DNA of 64,000 nucleotides from Frankiales bacterium (GCA_016125335.1 WGLY01000006.1:64001-128000), one strand, 5' to 3'; shown: positions 1 to 8,675, numbered from the stretch's first letter. Translations and numbers: made by a program. Notes: generated by a model not told the origin, from the sequence alone.

Positions 1-238
1 TGGCCCGGCTCCCGAGGTGCAGATCGATGCACATGGCCGCCAGGTCCTGCTGCGACCGCAGCAGGCTCCGCTCCGGCTCCCACTCACCGCTCAGGATCTG
101 CTTGGACAGGGGCGGTCGGGTGTACGGCAAGGTGGCCTCGGCACCCACGAGCACGACCTGGCCGTGAGGATCCCTCTGCCTCAACGACTCCGCGGCGCGC
201 AGCCCCGCCAGTGAAGCGCCGACGACGACGGAGCGCAT
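1..238 (-). CDS. Ferredoxin/rubredoxin-type NAD(P)H reductase, N-terminal part (runs off the left edge)
   Basis: Only about 79 N-terminal residues are present. They begin MRSVVVGASLAGLRAAESLR, a dinucleotide-binding fold with a GxSxxG loop. TRPPLSK follows near residue 41, typical of FAD-dependent reductases of the putidaredoxin/rubredoxin reductase family. Its expected role is to pass electrons from NAD(P)H to the ferredoxin at 1648 for the P450. It lies about 12-15 bases after the P450 stop on the same strand, so the two are probably one transcript. The ATG at 238 is used; an in-frame GTG at 241 is an alternative start. The C-terminal FAD and NAD domains lie outside the window. Confidence 0.85.
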   Translation of the reverse strand, partial: MRSVVVGASLAGLRAAESLRQRDPHGQVVLVGAEATLPYTRPPLSKQILSGEWEPERSLLRSQQDLAAMCIDLHLGSRA

Positions 239-253
239 CACGTCTGAGGGGGC

Positions 254-1495
254 TCAGCCGATGCCGAGGTCGGGTCCGATCCGCCGACCCGGGGTGAACG
301 TGGCCGGGATGGCCTTCCACCCGGTGTTGGTGCCCTGCTGGGTGTAGGGCGCCAGGCCGTCCTTGTCGATCACGTAGTCGCCCATGCGCCCGAGGATCTG
401 CCCCAGCAGCTCACGCGCCATCGCGCGCCCGAGGTGCGAACCGGCGCAGCGGTGGATGCCGACGCCGAAGGCCAGGTGTCGGTTGGGCCACCGCTCGATG
501 TCGACCTCGTCGGCGTCGGGGAACATGCTCTCGTCCCGGTTGGCGGAGCTCCATGCCAGCAGGACGCGATCCTCCTCGCGCAGGGCGCAGCCGTGGAACT
601 CGACGTCGTGGGTGACCGTGCGGGCCAGCGCCTGTGTAGGCGAGAAGTAGCGCAGGAACTCCTCGATCGCCTTGTCCAGCTTCTCAGGGTGCTCGATCAG
701 GTCCTGCCGGACGTCCTGGTGGTCGTACAGCCACACCACCGTCTGGCTCACGAGGGAGGCGGTGGTGCCCGTTCCCCCGGCGATGAGCAGCTCGACGATG
801 GAGAACACCTCCTCCTCGGTCACCGGTCGATCGTCGACCTCCTGCTGGACGAGGAAGCTGATGGCGTCGTCCTGCGGCTCCAGTCGCCGCTGGTGGATCA
901 CCTGGCGCATCTGCTCGGAGATCGCGGGGAGCCCGACGGTCATGGCCTCCTCGAACTCGGGAGTGCCCTGAAGACCGGTCAGCGCCTGGTGGTGCACCTC
1001 GGCGTAGTTCTTCCAGTCCTCCGCCGGCAGGCCCAGCCAGTCCACGGTGACGACAGCAGGGACCGCGATCACCGACGCCATGTCGCACTGGCCGGTCTCG
1101 ATGATCCGGTCGATGAACCACGTGGTGTACTGCGTGACCAGCCCCAGGAGCCGCTCGGTCGCAGCCGGTGCGGTGATCGGGTTGATCAGCTTGCGGTACT
1201 TGCGGAACTCCGGGGGGTCCATCTCGATCGGGATGTGCAGATGCATCGGCGTCTTCGGGATGACCACGGAGAGCCCCTCGCCTCCGGACGTCGTCCGCCG
1301 TGAGGTGAAGGTCGCGTCGTCCCGCGCGGCGTCGAAGACGCTCGCGTAGTCGGAGAGGATCCAGTAGCCCCCGTGGGCCTCGGACCACGCGACAGGCGTG
1401 GACTCGCGGAGGACCTTGTAGGACGCCGGGGGGTTCTGGGAGTGCTCCTGCGAGTTGTGGTCGAAGTGGACGACCGGACAGCGCGATTCGGTCAT
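254..1495 (-). CDS. Cytochrome P450
   Basis: This is a soluble class I bacterial P450 of 413 residues, a usual length. The heme loop FGVGIHRCAG (about 343-352) places the ligand at Cys350. The K-helix ExxR is E279-R282, with the I-helix around AGGTGTT (239-245). The conserved threonine is present (T244), but the preceding position, usually Asp or Glu, is Gly243, which is unusual. The ATG at 1495 is preferred because GGAGGAGCAGGG lies just upstream; the frame stays open to 1570 but without such a site. The reductase follows on the same strand and a ferredoxin is divergent. It probably oxygenates the substrate of the catabolic island; that substrate is unknown. Confidence 0.95.
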   Translation of the reverse strand: MTESRCPVVHFDHNSQEHSQNPPASYKVLRESTPVAWSEAHGGYWILSDYASVFDAARDDATFTSRRTTSGGEGLSVVIPKTPMHLHIPIEMDPPEFRKYRKLINPITAPAATERLLGLVTQYTTWFIDRIIETGQCDMASVIAVPAVVTVDWLGLPAEDWKNYAEVHHQALTGLQGTPEFEEAMTVGLPAISEQMRQVIHQRRLEPQDDAISFLVQQEVDDRPVTEEEVFSIVELLIAGGTGTTASLVSQTVVWLYDHQDVRQDLIEHPEKLDKAIEEFLRYFSPTQALARTVTHDVEFHGCALREEDRVLLAWSSANRDESMFPDADEVDIERWPNRHLAFGVGIHRCAGSHLGRAMARELLGQILGRMGDYVIDKDGLAPYTQQGTNTGWKAIPATFTPGRRIGPDLGIG

Positions 1496-1571
1496 GCTCC
1501 CTGCTCCTCCTGCGTGCGTCGTGGGCTGAGGATCGCGCCGGGGGACGATCGTGTCAGTCACCTGCAGCATC

Positions 1572-1582
1572 TTGATAATCGT
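1572..1582. promoter_or_regulatory. Candidate operator TTGATAATCGT in the P450/ferredoxin divergent promoter
   Basis: The 152-base divergent spacer contains an AT-rich stretch, striking in this GC-rich DNA. TTGATAATCGT matches the island-wide dyad ATGATNATCAT at 8 of 10 arm positions. It sits between the starts of the P450 and ferredoxin genes and could control both. Confidence 0.45.
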
Positions 1583-1647
1583 TATACTAGTTTAGCAGGG
1601 TCGGCACGGCTGACAAGGAACTGCCCACGACCGGAGGAGGAGCCATC

Positions 1648-1845
1648 ATGAAGGTGCGCGTCGATGCGGACGTCTGCCAGGGACACGGCGTGTGCAGGAT
1701 GAGCGCCCCGGAGATCTTCCGGTTGCGCGAGGAGGACGGGCAGGCCTATGTCCTGTCCGAAGACGTCCCGGCCGGCATGGAAGCGGCCGCGCGGCTCGGC
1801 GCCGACTCCTGCCCCGAGCAGGCCATCACCGTCTGGGACGACTGA
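1648..1845 (+). CDS. Small ferredoxin, P450 partner type (CxxHxxC)
   Basis: This 65-residue acidic iron-sulfur protein has Cys10, His13, Cys16 and Cys55 (followed by Pro). That gives the CxxHxxC...CP pattern in which the second canonical cysteine is replaced by histidine. Ferredoxins of this pattern, binding a 3Fe-4S or variant 4Fe-4S cluster, are known next to actinobacterial P450 genes. GGAGGAGGAG lies 6 bases before the ATG. It is divergent from the P450 and reductase genes, so the three form a complete electron-transfer chain. Confidence 0.93.
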   Translation: MKVRVDADVCQGHGVCRMSAPEIFRLREEDGQAYVLSEDVPAGMEAAARLGADSCPEQAITVWDD

Positions 1846-1951
1846 GGAGGGCGGAACGCCCCGGCCGTCGGTGCTCGCGCCCGTCGGATCTGCGGTCGGT
1901 ACCGCCTGGGCAGGGCCGGATGCCAGTCGGCCCGATGGCTCCCGACGCCGA

Positions 1952-2737
1952 TCAGACGCCGAGCACGCGGGCGAGAGTCCCGCCCAGCACCTCGGCCTCC
2001 TGCTCTGGCGTCAGGCCGAGGGCCCGGACAGCCGCGATCTCACGCCCTGGGTCCGCCATCGGCCAGTCCGACCCGAAGACGAAGCGGTCAGCGCCGTGCC
2101 TGTCCACGATCTGGCGGATCCGGTCCTTGTCGAGATCCGCCATCGTCGGCGGCCAAGACGTCTCGAGGATCACGCCGGTGCCCACCAGCGTGTCCTCCGC
2201 CTCGTCGAGGAGGTGGTAGCCGCCGTAGTGGCAGGCCATGATCACCAGCCCGGGGACAGCCTCCGAGAGCGCCCGCACCTTGCGGGGATGCCCGCGCTCG
2301 GTCTGCTCAGGAGTGCCACCCGCCCCGGCATGGGTGATCACGGGGATCCCGTGCTCAGCGAGGCCGTGGGCGATCTCGACGATCTGCGCAGACCCGAGGT
2401 CGAGCTCCTGGAACAACGGATGCAGCTTCACGCCCACGATTCCGTGGTCGACGAGGGAGGCGATGTTCTCCTCGACCGGAAGATCGGGATGCACCGTCCC
2501 GAACGGGAAGAACCGTGACCTGTCCAGCGACCCGATGAACGCGTTGGTCCGGTGGACATTCCTGGCCACACCCGCGACGCCCAGCGCGGACACACGGTCG
2601 ATGCCCGCGTCGTCCATGGTCCGGAGCAGGCCGGACACGGTCCCATCGAACATCGGGTCCAGGCCGGCCGGCCGGGTGGCGAGGATCTGGGGCGCGATGT
2701 GGTCGGGCCACACATGGCAGTGGCTGTCGAGGATCAT
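1952..2737 (-). CDS. Amidohydrolase family 2 metal-dependent hydrolase or decarboxylase
   Basis: This 261-residue TIM-barrel enzyme belongs to the Amidohydrolase_2 (ACMSD-like) family. Metal-site residues are visible: H6 and H8 in DSHCHVW, H136 in VITHAG, H170 in ACHYGG and D224 in FGSDWP. A lysine sits at GVKLHP near 104. Family members hydrolyse lactones or amides, hydrate, or decarboxylate aromatic and vinylogous acids, so the reaction cannot be fixed here. Its ATG overlaps the stop of the upstream acyl-CoA dehydrogenase (ATGA), which implies translational coupling and a shared pathway. A longer reading frame upstream is only the overlap with that gene. Confidence 0.88.
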   Translation of the reverse strand: MILDSHCHVWPDHIAPQILATRPAGLDPMFDGTVSGLLRTMDDAGIDRVSALGVAGVARNVHRTNAFIGSLDRSRFFPFGTVHPDLPVEENIASLVDHGIVGVKLHPLFQELDLGSAQIVEIAHGLAEHGIPVITHAGAGGTPEQTERGHPRKVRALSEAVPGLVIMACHYGGYHLLDEAEDTLVGTGVILETSWPPTMADLDKDRIRQIVDRHGADRFVFGSDWPMADPGREIAAVRALGLTPEQEAEVLGGTLARVLGV

Positions 2738-3903
2738 CGAGTCACCCGGCCCACGAGCTCCTTGGCGAGCGAGTCGTAGATGACCTCCGTGGCCCCCTCG
2801 TAGATCCGCATCGGTCGGGCCTCGCGGTACAGCCGCTCGATCTTGCTTCCACGGACGAGGCCGAACCTGCCCATCACCTGCACGGCTCGGTCCACCACGC
2901 GCCCGGCCATCTCGGTCGCACCCACCTTGGCGAGGGAGGACAGGTGCAGGTTGGCCCGGGGGTCGCGGGAGGCTGCTGCCGCGGCACGATAGGTCAGCGC
3001 GCGGGCCATCTCGATCTCCGACCAGGAGGAGGCGAGGTCGGCGGGGATGCCACCGAGCCGATCGAGGGTCACACCGAACTGGGTGCGCGACGCGGCATGC
3101 CTGACCGCCTCCTCCAGCGCCGCCTGCGCCAGCCCCACGGCCGCTCCGGCGACGGACACCCGGAAGGTCGACAGCGTGGCAAGGACGAGGCCGAACCCCT
3201 TGCCCGGCTCCCCGAGACGGTGGGCGACCGGCAGGACCACGTCGTCCAGGACCACGTCCCCGAGCACGTGCGGGGCCAGGATCTGGTGCGGGTGCTCGAC
3301 GGTGAGCCCGCGCGTGGCAGCGGGCACCAGCACCATGGAGTAGGCGCGCTGGCCCCCGATCTCCTCGACCGCGAGGATGCTGTAGAAGTCGGCATCGCCC
3401 GCGTTGGTGATGAACGACTTCCGACCGCTGATCCGCAGCCGGTCGCCCTCCTCCCGGACGGTCGTGGTGATGGACCGCAGGTCCGACCCGACGGAAGGCT
3501 CGGTGAGTCCGAGTGCAGCCACGGCGTCCAGCCGCGCGACTGCCGGGAGCCAGTGCTGCTGGAGCTCCGGGGAGCCACCGCGCACCAGAGCGAAGGAGCC
3601 GATCCCCTGCATGGCGAACATGGAGTCCAGATGTGCGCACTCGGCCGCCAGCTGCTCGCGCACGACCGTCACGGCCAGCGAGTCGACCGACTCCAGCCGA
3701 CCGCCGAACGTGCTGGGCACGGCGAGCCCCGCCAGCCCGGACTCGGCCAGAAGGCGCCGCACGTCCGGATCGAAATGGGATGCCTCGTCCGCCCGCGCCG
3801 CGAGAGGGGACGCGGCCGACGCCAGGTTCCGCGCCTCGACCACGAGCGCGTCGGCGTAGGCCGGGAGTTCGAAGAGGGAGGGTGCGGTCGTCGTGTCGCT
3901 CAT
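2734..3903 (-). CDS. Acyl-CoA dehydrogenase
   Basis: This is a 389-residue FAD flavoenzyme that introduces a 2,3-double bond into an acyl-CoA. Visible marks are the FAD/substrate segment LGLTEPSVGSD, a QFGVTLDRLGG helix and the C-terminal IYEGATEVIYD. The Glu of YEG is the canonical catalytic base of the short- and medium-chain type. The ATG at 3903 is chosen because the family homology begins there and the upstream gene ends at 3920; the ribosome-binding site is weak. It is the middle gene of the set reading leftward from 5107, and the amidohydrolase gene overlaps its end. The substrate is unknown. Confidence 0.92.
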   Translation of the reverse strand: MSDTTTAPSLFELPAYADALVVEARNLASAASPLAARADEASHFDPDVRRLLAESGLAGLAVPSTFGGRLESVDSLAVTVVREQLAAECAHLDSMFAMQGIGSFALVRGGSPELQQHWLPAVARLDAVAALGLTEPSVGSDLRSITTTVREEGDRLRISGRKSFITNAGDADFYSILAVEEIGGQRAYSMVLVPAATRGLTVEHPHQILAPHVLGDVVLDDVVLPVAHRLGEPGKGFGLVLATLSTFRVSVAGAAVGLAQAALEEAVRHAASRTQFGVTLDRLGGIPADLASSWSEIEMARALTYRAAAAASRDPRANLHLSSLAKVGATEMAGRVVDRAVQVMGRFGLVRGSKIERLYREARPMRIYEGATEVIYDSLAKELVGRVTR

Positions 3904-3919
3904 GCCGCCATCATCGCGG

Positions 3920-5107
3920 TCACGGCGCTGCCACCGACTCGGCTGGACGCTGCGGGAAGGGCCGCCCGTAGATCTCGGTGGCGATCCGGGTGCGCTGCAT
4001 GGCCGGCGTCCCGCCTGCGATCGCCCAGCCGTGAGCGTCACGATGCATGCGCTCGATGCCGTACTCCTCGGTGTAGCCGTTGCCCCCGTGCAACTGCATC
4101 GCCAGGTCGGTCACGCGCTTGGCCATCTCGTTGGCATAGCACTTGGCGAGCGAGACCTCCAAGGTGTTGGGCAGGCCCGTGCCGGCGTTGACCGCGGCGC
4201 GGGTGATGAGCAGCCGCGCCGCCTCCACCTGCATCGTCATCTCCGCCACCGTCTGGTGAACCTGCTGGAACTCCATGATCGGTCGACCGAACTGCTCTCG
4301 CTCTGCCGTGTAGGCGATCGTCCGTTCCAGCGCCGCCTGGCCGAGGGCGAGGCTCATCGTCGCGTTGCCCATGCGCTCGATCGAGAACACCTGGAACAGG
4401 TCGCGGAACCCGCCCGCCTGGATCACGAGGTTCGCGGCGGGCACGCGTGCGTCCTGGAAGACGAGATCGGCCGAGGCGATCCCGCGAAAGCCCATGAGCT
4501 TCTCCTGGGCACCGAAGCTCAGGCCGGGCGTGTCCGCCGGGACGAGGACCGCTCCGATCCCCCTGGCCCCGGCATCGCCGCTCAGGCGGGCGTACAGCAG
4601 GTAGTGGCTGGAGTGGCCACCTCCCGAGATCCATCGCTTGGTGCCGTTGATGACGAGCTCGTCGCCCTCCAGCACCGCGCTCGTGCGCATGTCGGTGGCT
4701 CCCGAGCCCGCATCGGGCTCGGAGATCCCGACAGCCACGTTCACCTCTCCGCGAACGACCCCGGGGAGGACGTCCTTGCGCTGCTGGTCGGTACCGAAGA
4801 ACTCGATCACACGGGCCGGCCCCACGTTCGCCTCGAAGACCTGGAACGCCGCAGGCCTGCACTCCTTGGCCAGCTCCTCGATCACGATGAGAGCGTCCAT
4901 GAGCGGCGCGGCCGAGCCGCCGTACTCCTGCGGGAGCGTGATCCCGAGGAATCCCAGGTCCGCCAAGCGCTTGACCTCGGATTCAGGCAGGAGGGTCCGG
5001 TTGAGGTCCCACTCGGCTGCCTGCGGGGCGAACACCTCGACCGCGACCTCTCGGGCGAGATCGCGGAGCGCCATCTGCTCCGAGGTCAACTGGAAGCACG
5101 CGGTCAC
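3920..5107 (-). CDS. Acyl-CoA dehydrogenase, isovaleryl-CoA dehydrogenase-like catalytic base
   Basis: This 395-residue enzyme has the standard fold, with GISEPDAGSGATDM and REQFGRPIMEFQ. The C-terminal segment reads AGGTPAMQR, so the usual catalytic Glu of the YEG position is missing. A Glu sits instead in FSIERMGNA (about residue 244), where isovaleryl-CoA dehydrogenase carries its base, so the enzyme is probably active. The GTG at 5107 is chosen because GAGGGAGGGC precedes it directly; an overlapping ATG is out of frame. It is the first gene after the divergent promoter shared with the SDR at 5221. It probably acts on a branched or cyclic acyl-CoA. Confidence 0.92.
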   Translation of the reverse strand: MTACFQLTSEQMALRDLAREVAVEVFAPQAAEWDLNRTLLPESEVKRLADLGFLGITLPQEYGGSAAPLMDALIVIEELAKECRPAAFQVFEANVGPARVIEFFGTDQQRKDVLPGVVRGEVNVAVGISEPDAGSGATDMRTSAVLEGDELVINGTKRWISGGGHSSHYLLYARLSGDAGARGIGAVLVPADTPGLSFGAQEKLMGFRGIASADLVFQDARVPAANLVIQAGGFRDLFQVFSIERMGNATMSLALGQAALERTIAYTAEREQFGRPIMEFQQVHQTVAEMTMQVEAARLLITRAAVNAGTGLPNTLEVSLAKCYANEMAKRVTDLAMQLHGGNGYTEEYGIERMHRDAHGWAIAGGTPAMQRTRIATEIYGRPFPQRPAESVAAP

Positions 5108-5128
5108 ATGCCCTCCCTCTACTAATTC

Positions 5129-5139
5129 ATGATTACCAT
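5129..5139. promoter_or_regulatory. Candidate operator ATGATTACCAT between divergent genes
   Basis: ATGATTACCAT matches the dyad ATGATNATCAT at 9 of 10 arm positions. It lies 22 bases upstream of the acyl-CoA dehydrogenase GTG at 5107 and 82 bases upstream of the divergent SDR. The surrounding bases are AT-rich, as expected for promoter DNA. Confidence 0.5.
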
Positions 5140-5220
5140 AGCAAGCAATAGCAGGGATGGCCACAGTGAGGGCAGACTCCCGCAGCGACGGCAGGGCGCC
5201 GAGAAGCATGGAGGACCGCC

Positions 5221-5985
5221 ATGACCAGCACGCCGAGCGACCTGTTCGACCTCAGCGGCAAGGTGGCGCTGGTGACCGGAGGGAGCCGAGGGCTCGGACG
5301 CGTCATGGCCGAGGGATTCGCCCTCGCCGGGGCCGAGGTCGTCGTCGCCAGCCGCAAGGCGGAGGCCTGCGAGGTGGTGGCCCGCGAGATCAGTGCCACC
5401 ACCGGCCGACGCGCCCTGGGCGTCGGTTGCCACGTCGGGAGGTGGGAGGACCTCGACGCTCTGGCCGCGCGGGTCTACTCCGAGTTCGGCCGGGTCGACG
5501 TCCTGGTCAACAACGCCGGCATGTCCCCGCTCTACGACTCGCTGGAGGACGTCACCGAGGCACTCTTCGACAAGGTCGTCGACGTCAACCTCAAGGGCCC
5601 GTTCCGGCTCGCCGCCGTCATCGGTACCCGCATGGCGTCCGGAGCCGGGGGCAGCATCATCAACATCTCCAGCGCCGGCGCGGTCCACCCTCGGCCTGGG
5701 ATCCTCCCGTACGCGGCCGCGAAGGCGGGGCTGAACGCGGTCACCGTCGGCCTGGCCCACGCCTTCGGCCCGACGGTGCGCGTCAACGCGATCATGGTCG
5801 GCACGTTCATGACCGACGTCAGCACCTCCTGGGACCCGGACGCATTCGCCCGCCGGGCCGAGGGGTTCGCCCTGCGGCGGGGAGGACGTCCCGAGGAGAT
5901 TCTCGGCACTGCGCTCTACCTCGCGAGCGACGCGTCGAGCTACACGACGGGGTCGATCGTCACTGTGGACGGCGGTCAGCCGTAG
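5221..5985 (+). CDS. Short-chain dehydrogenase/reductase (SDR)
   Basis: This 254-residue classical SDR has the Rossmann glycine motif TGGSRGLG near residue 20, NNAG near 100, the catalytic Ser in INISSAG and YAAAK with the Tyr/Lys pair. GGAGGACCGCC precedes the ATG. It is expected to interconvert an alcohol and a ketone with NAD(P). It is divergent from the acyl-CoA dehydrogenase operon, and its 3' end overlaps the convergent CoA-transferase gene by 26 bases. The exact substrate is unknown. Confidence 0.93.
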   Translation: MTSTPSDLFDLSGKVALVTGGSRGLGRVMAEGFALAGAEVVVASRKAEACEVVAREISATTGRRALGVGCHVGRWEDLDALAARVYSEFGRVDVLVNNAGMSPLYDSLEDVTEALFDKVVDVNLKGPFRLAAVIGTRMASGAGGSIINISSAGAVHPRPGILPYAAAKAGLNAVTVGLAHAFGPTVRVNAIMVGTFMTDVSTSWDPDAFARRAEGFALRRGGRPEEILGTALYLASDASSYTTGSIVTVDGGQP

Positions 5986-7186
5986 CCGACACGACCCCGC
6001 GCCCGGCCAGCGCGCTGATGTCCTCCGCGCTGAGGCCCGCCCGCTCCGACAGCACCTCGGCGGTGTGCTCCCCCACGCTCGGCACACCCACGTACTCCGG
6101 TCCGGCATAGCTGTCGACGTGGAGGATAGGGCCGGGCATGAGCACCCGACCCAGTTGCGGCACGTCCTTGAGCTCCACCAGCGTCCGCTCGAGGAAGTGC
6201 GGGTCCTCGGCGATGTCGCGGGCGTCGTTCACGCCCGCTGACACGACCTCGTGCTTCTCCAGCAGGGCGAGGACGTCGTCCCTGTCGTGCCGGGCCACCC
6301 ACTCCGACACGATGCGCTGCATCTCGTCGTTGTTCTCCATGCGGGCGGCGTTCGTCGCGAACCGCGGGTCCTTGACGAGGTCCGGCAGTCCCATCGCCTC
6401 GAACAGCCGCACCGCGATGTTCTGCGCCGATGCGGCGATGGAGACCCACCTGCCGTCCCGGGTCCGGAAGATGCCTCGGGGCGAGGCGGATCCCGTACCG
6501 TTCCCGACCCGCTGCTGGATCTGCCCGTTGCCGGTCCAGTTCAGCACGATGTCACCCAGGATGAACATCAACGGCTCGTAGAGCGCGACGTCCACGACAT
6601 CCCCACGGCCCGTGCGCTCGCGCCGGTAGAGGGCCATCGCCGTGCCGAACGCCGCGGAGATCCCCGCGATGGAGTCGGCGAAGCCGAAGGGCGGGGACGT
6701 GGGCGGGGTGTCCGGCCAGCCGTTCACGTAGGCGTAGCCGCTCGCGGTCTCGGCCACGGTGCCGAAGCCTGGCCGCGGGCTGTACGGCCCCGTCTGGCCG
6801 AACCCGGACACCCGGGTGAGCACGACGCCGGGGTTCGCTGCGCTGAGCGCGTCGAAACCCAGGCCCCACTCCTCGAGCCGGCCAGGACGGAAGGACTCCA
6901 GGACGACATCGGCCGTCTCGACAAGTCGCAGCACCACCTGCCGCCCTTCAGGATCGCGCAGGTCGATCCCGACCGAGCGCTTGCCCGAGTTGAGCCGCGA
7001 GAACCCCAGGGAGAGCCCGTTCTTGAACGGGGACCACTGGCGCGCGAAGTCGCCGGCGACAGGGTCCTCGACCTTCACCACGTCGGCGCCGAAGTCGCGG
7101 AGCATGCGGCCGCAGGTCGGCGCCGCGTACATCGAGCTGAGCTCGAGGACGCGGACCCCGGCCAGCGGGGCAGTCGTGTCGCTCAC
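5960..7186 (-). CDS. Family III CoA-transferase (CaiB/BaiF)
   Basis: This 408-residue enzyme moves CoA between carboxylic acids. The N-terminal LAGVRVLELSSMYAAPTCGR and DVVKVEDP are family hallmarks. The Asp in FGFADSIAG corresponds to the aspartate that forms the acyl anhydride. The GTG at 7186 is chosen; AGAGG lies about 10 bases upstream. It is the last gene of the operon that begins with the CoA ligase at 12882. Its terminal 26 bases overlap the SDR gene read from the other strand. It likely activates a pathway acid at the expense of a CoA-ester product. Confidence 0.92.
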   Translation of the reverse strand: MSDTTAPLAGVRVLELSSMYAAPTCGRMLRDFGADVVKVEDPVAGDFARQWSPFKNGLSLGFSRLNSGKRSVGIDLRDPEGRQVVLRLVETADVVLESFRPGRLEEWGLGFDALSAANPGVVLTRVSGFGQTGPYSPRPGFGTVAETASGYAYVNGWPDTPPTSPPFGFADSIAGISAAFGTAMALYRRERTGRGDVVDVALYEPLMFILGDIVLNWTGNGQIQQRVGNGTGSASPRGIFRTRDGRWVSIAASAQNIAVRLFEAMGLPDLVKDPRFATNAARMENNDEMQRIVSEWVARHDRDDVLALLEKHEVVSAGVNDARDIAEDPHFLERTLVELKDVPQLGRVLMPGPILHVDSYAGPEYVGVPSVGEHTAEVLSERAGLSAEDISALAGRGVVSATADRRPQ

Positions 7187-7196
7187 GTCAGGCCTC

Positions 7197-8675
7197 TCAG
7201 GTCCGCCACTGGACGTGCTGGGGCTCCAGGTACTCCCGGATGCCCCACTCACCGATCTCGCGGCCGACACCCGACCGGCGGAAGCCGCCGAACGGCGCGT
7301 CAGGACGCATCTGGCCACCGCCGTTGATCCACACGGTCCCTGAACGGATCCGGCTCGCGAGCTCCTTCGCATGCTCGACGTCGGGCGAGTAGATGTTGGC
7401 CGCCAGGCCGTACTCGGTCGCGTTCGCCAGCCGCACGGCCTCCTCCTCGTCGGAGAACGGCAGGAGGACGGCCACCGGACCGAAGATCTCGCTCTGGCAG
7501 GCGCGCGCGTCCCAGGGGAGATCCCCGAGCAGCACGGGGTTCACGAAGTAGCCCTTGTCGGGGACGGGCGTGTCGACGGTGAGCAGGACCCGGCCGCCGT
7601 CGGCCGGCGCGCCATCGATGAAGGACCTCACGCGGGCTCTGTGGTCCGGGCGGATCATGGGCCCGATGTTGGTCGCCGGGTCCCAGGGGTCGCCGACCTT
7701 CATCTTCGAGAAGGCCTCCGCGCCGGCGCCGAGGAACCGGTCCATGAGGCTCTCGTGAACCATGAGGCGCGCGAGGGCGGCGCAGCCCTGACCGCCGTTG
7801 CGCGACCACCTCAGGTGCATCTCCACAGCGAACGACTCCACGTCGCAACCGGGCAGCACGATGTTGGGCGACTTGCCACCGAGCTCGAGCGTGACGCCCT
7901 TCAGCCCCGTGGCTGCCTGCTGCATGATCTTCTCGCCGACCATGTCTGACCCGGTGAACGAGACCTTGTCGACCCGGGGGTGCGTGGTGAGCCGGTAGCC
8001 CACGTCCGGCCCGCCGACGATGACGTTGAAGACGCCGGGAGGGAAGCCGGCCTGCTCGACGATCTCGCCGAGGAGCAGCGTGGTCAGCGGCGTCCTTGGC
8101 GAGGGCAGGAGCACGACCGAGCACCCGGCGGCCAGCGCCGCCCCGAACTTGAAGATCGCCAGGTTGAGCGGGTAGTTGTAGCCGGTGATGCAGGCGACCA
8201 CGCCCACAGGCAGGTAGCGCACCTCGCTGTGCGTCGGCACCGGGTCGCCCCACGGTCCGAGGTCGACCGTGCGGTCCACCAGCGCGGCATCGGCCTGCCA
8301 CCTCAGGTGCGACAGGCCGAGCCTGACCTGCATCACCTCCGCGAGGCTGACCGGGGTCCCGACCTCGTTGACGACAGAGGCGAGCAGCTCGGGGATCCGT
8401 GACTCCATGAGGTCGCACAGTCGGTGCAGCGTGGCGGAGCGGACCTCGGGAGAGGTGCGGGCCCAGCCGTCGAAGGCACGGGCGGCCGCCTCGACGGCGA
8501 GGTCCACCTGGTCGACCGTGGCTGCCCTGACGCCGGCCATGACCTCCTCGGTGGCGGGATTGACGACCTCGAGGGACTCACCCTCACCGGACACCATCCG
8601 GCCGTCGATGAGGAGCGTCCTGACCGAGGGCACGTAGTCCCTCCCGGCACCTGCCACGGGGGTCGTCGTCGTCAT
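7197..8675 (-). CDS. NAD(P)-dependent aldehyde dehydrogenase
   Basis: This 492-residue enzyme oxidises an aldehyde to a carboxylic acid. SFTGSDMVGEKI marks the cofactor domain, LELGGKSPNIV carries the general-base Glu, NGGQGCAAL the catalytic Cys, and EIFGPVAVLLPF the C-terminal consensus. Its ATG starts 1 base after the MaoC stop and its stop lies 10 bases before the CoA-transferase start, so it is inside the operon. It may convert an aldehyde released by oxidative cleavage, or the P450 product, into the acid that the operon's CoA enzymes use. The specific aldehyde is not deducible. Confidence 0.94.
   Translation of the reverse strand: MTTTTPVAGAGRDYVPSVRTLLIDGRMVSGEGESLEVVNPATEEVMAGVRAATVDQVDLAVEAAARAFDGWARTSPEVRSATLHRLCDLMESRIPELLASVVNEVGTPVSLAEVMQVRLGLSHLRWQADAALVDRTVDLGPWGDPVPTHSEVRYLPVGVVACITGYNYPLNLAIFKFGAALAAGCSVVLLPSPRTPLTTLLLGEIVEQAGFPPGVFNVIVGGPDVGYRLTTHPRVDKVSFTGSDMVGEKIMQQAATGLKGVTLELGGKSPNIVLPGCDVESFAVEMHLRWSRNGGQGCAALARLMVHESLMDRFLGAGAEAFSKMKVGDPWDPATNIGPMIRPDHRARVRSFIDGAPADGGRVLLTVDTPVPDKGYFVNPVLLGDLPWDARACQSEIFGPVAVLLPFSDEEEAVRLANATEYGLAANIYSPDVEHAKELASRIRSGTVWINGGGQMRPDAPFGGFRRSGVGREIGEWGIREYLEPQHVQWRT

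Noticed and set aside
254-1845. P450 and ferredoxin as part of an antibiotic or terpene biosynthetic cluster
   Set aside because: No PKS, NRPS, terpene synthase or tailoring transferase is found; the neighbours are CoA-dependent catabolic enzymes and an importer.
3920-5107. Dead acyl-CoA dehydrogenase because the YEG glutamate is missing
   Set aside because: Glu near residue 244 in FSIERMGNA occupies the isovaleryl-CoA dehydrogenase base position, so the enzyme is likely functional.
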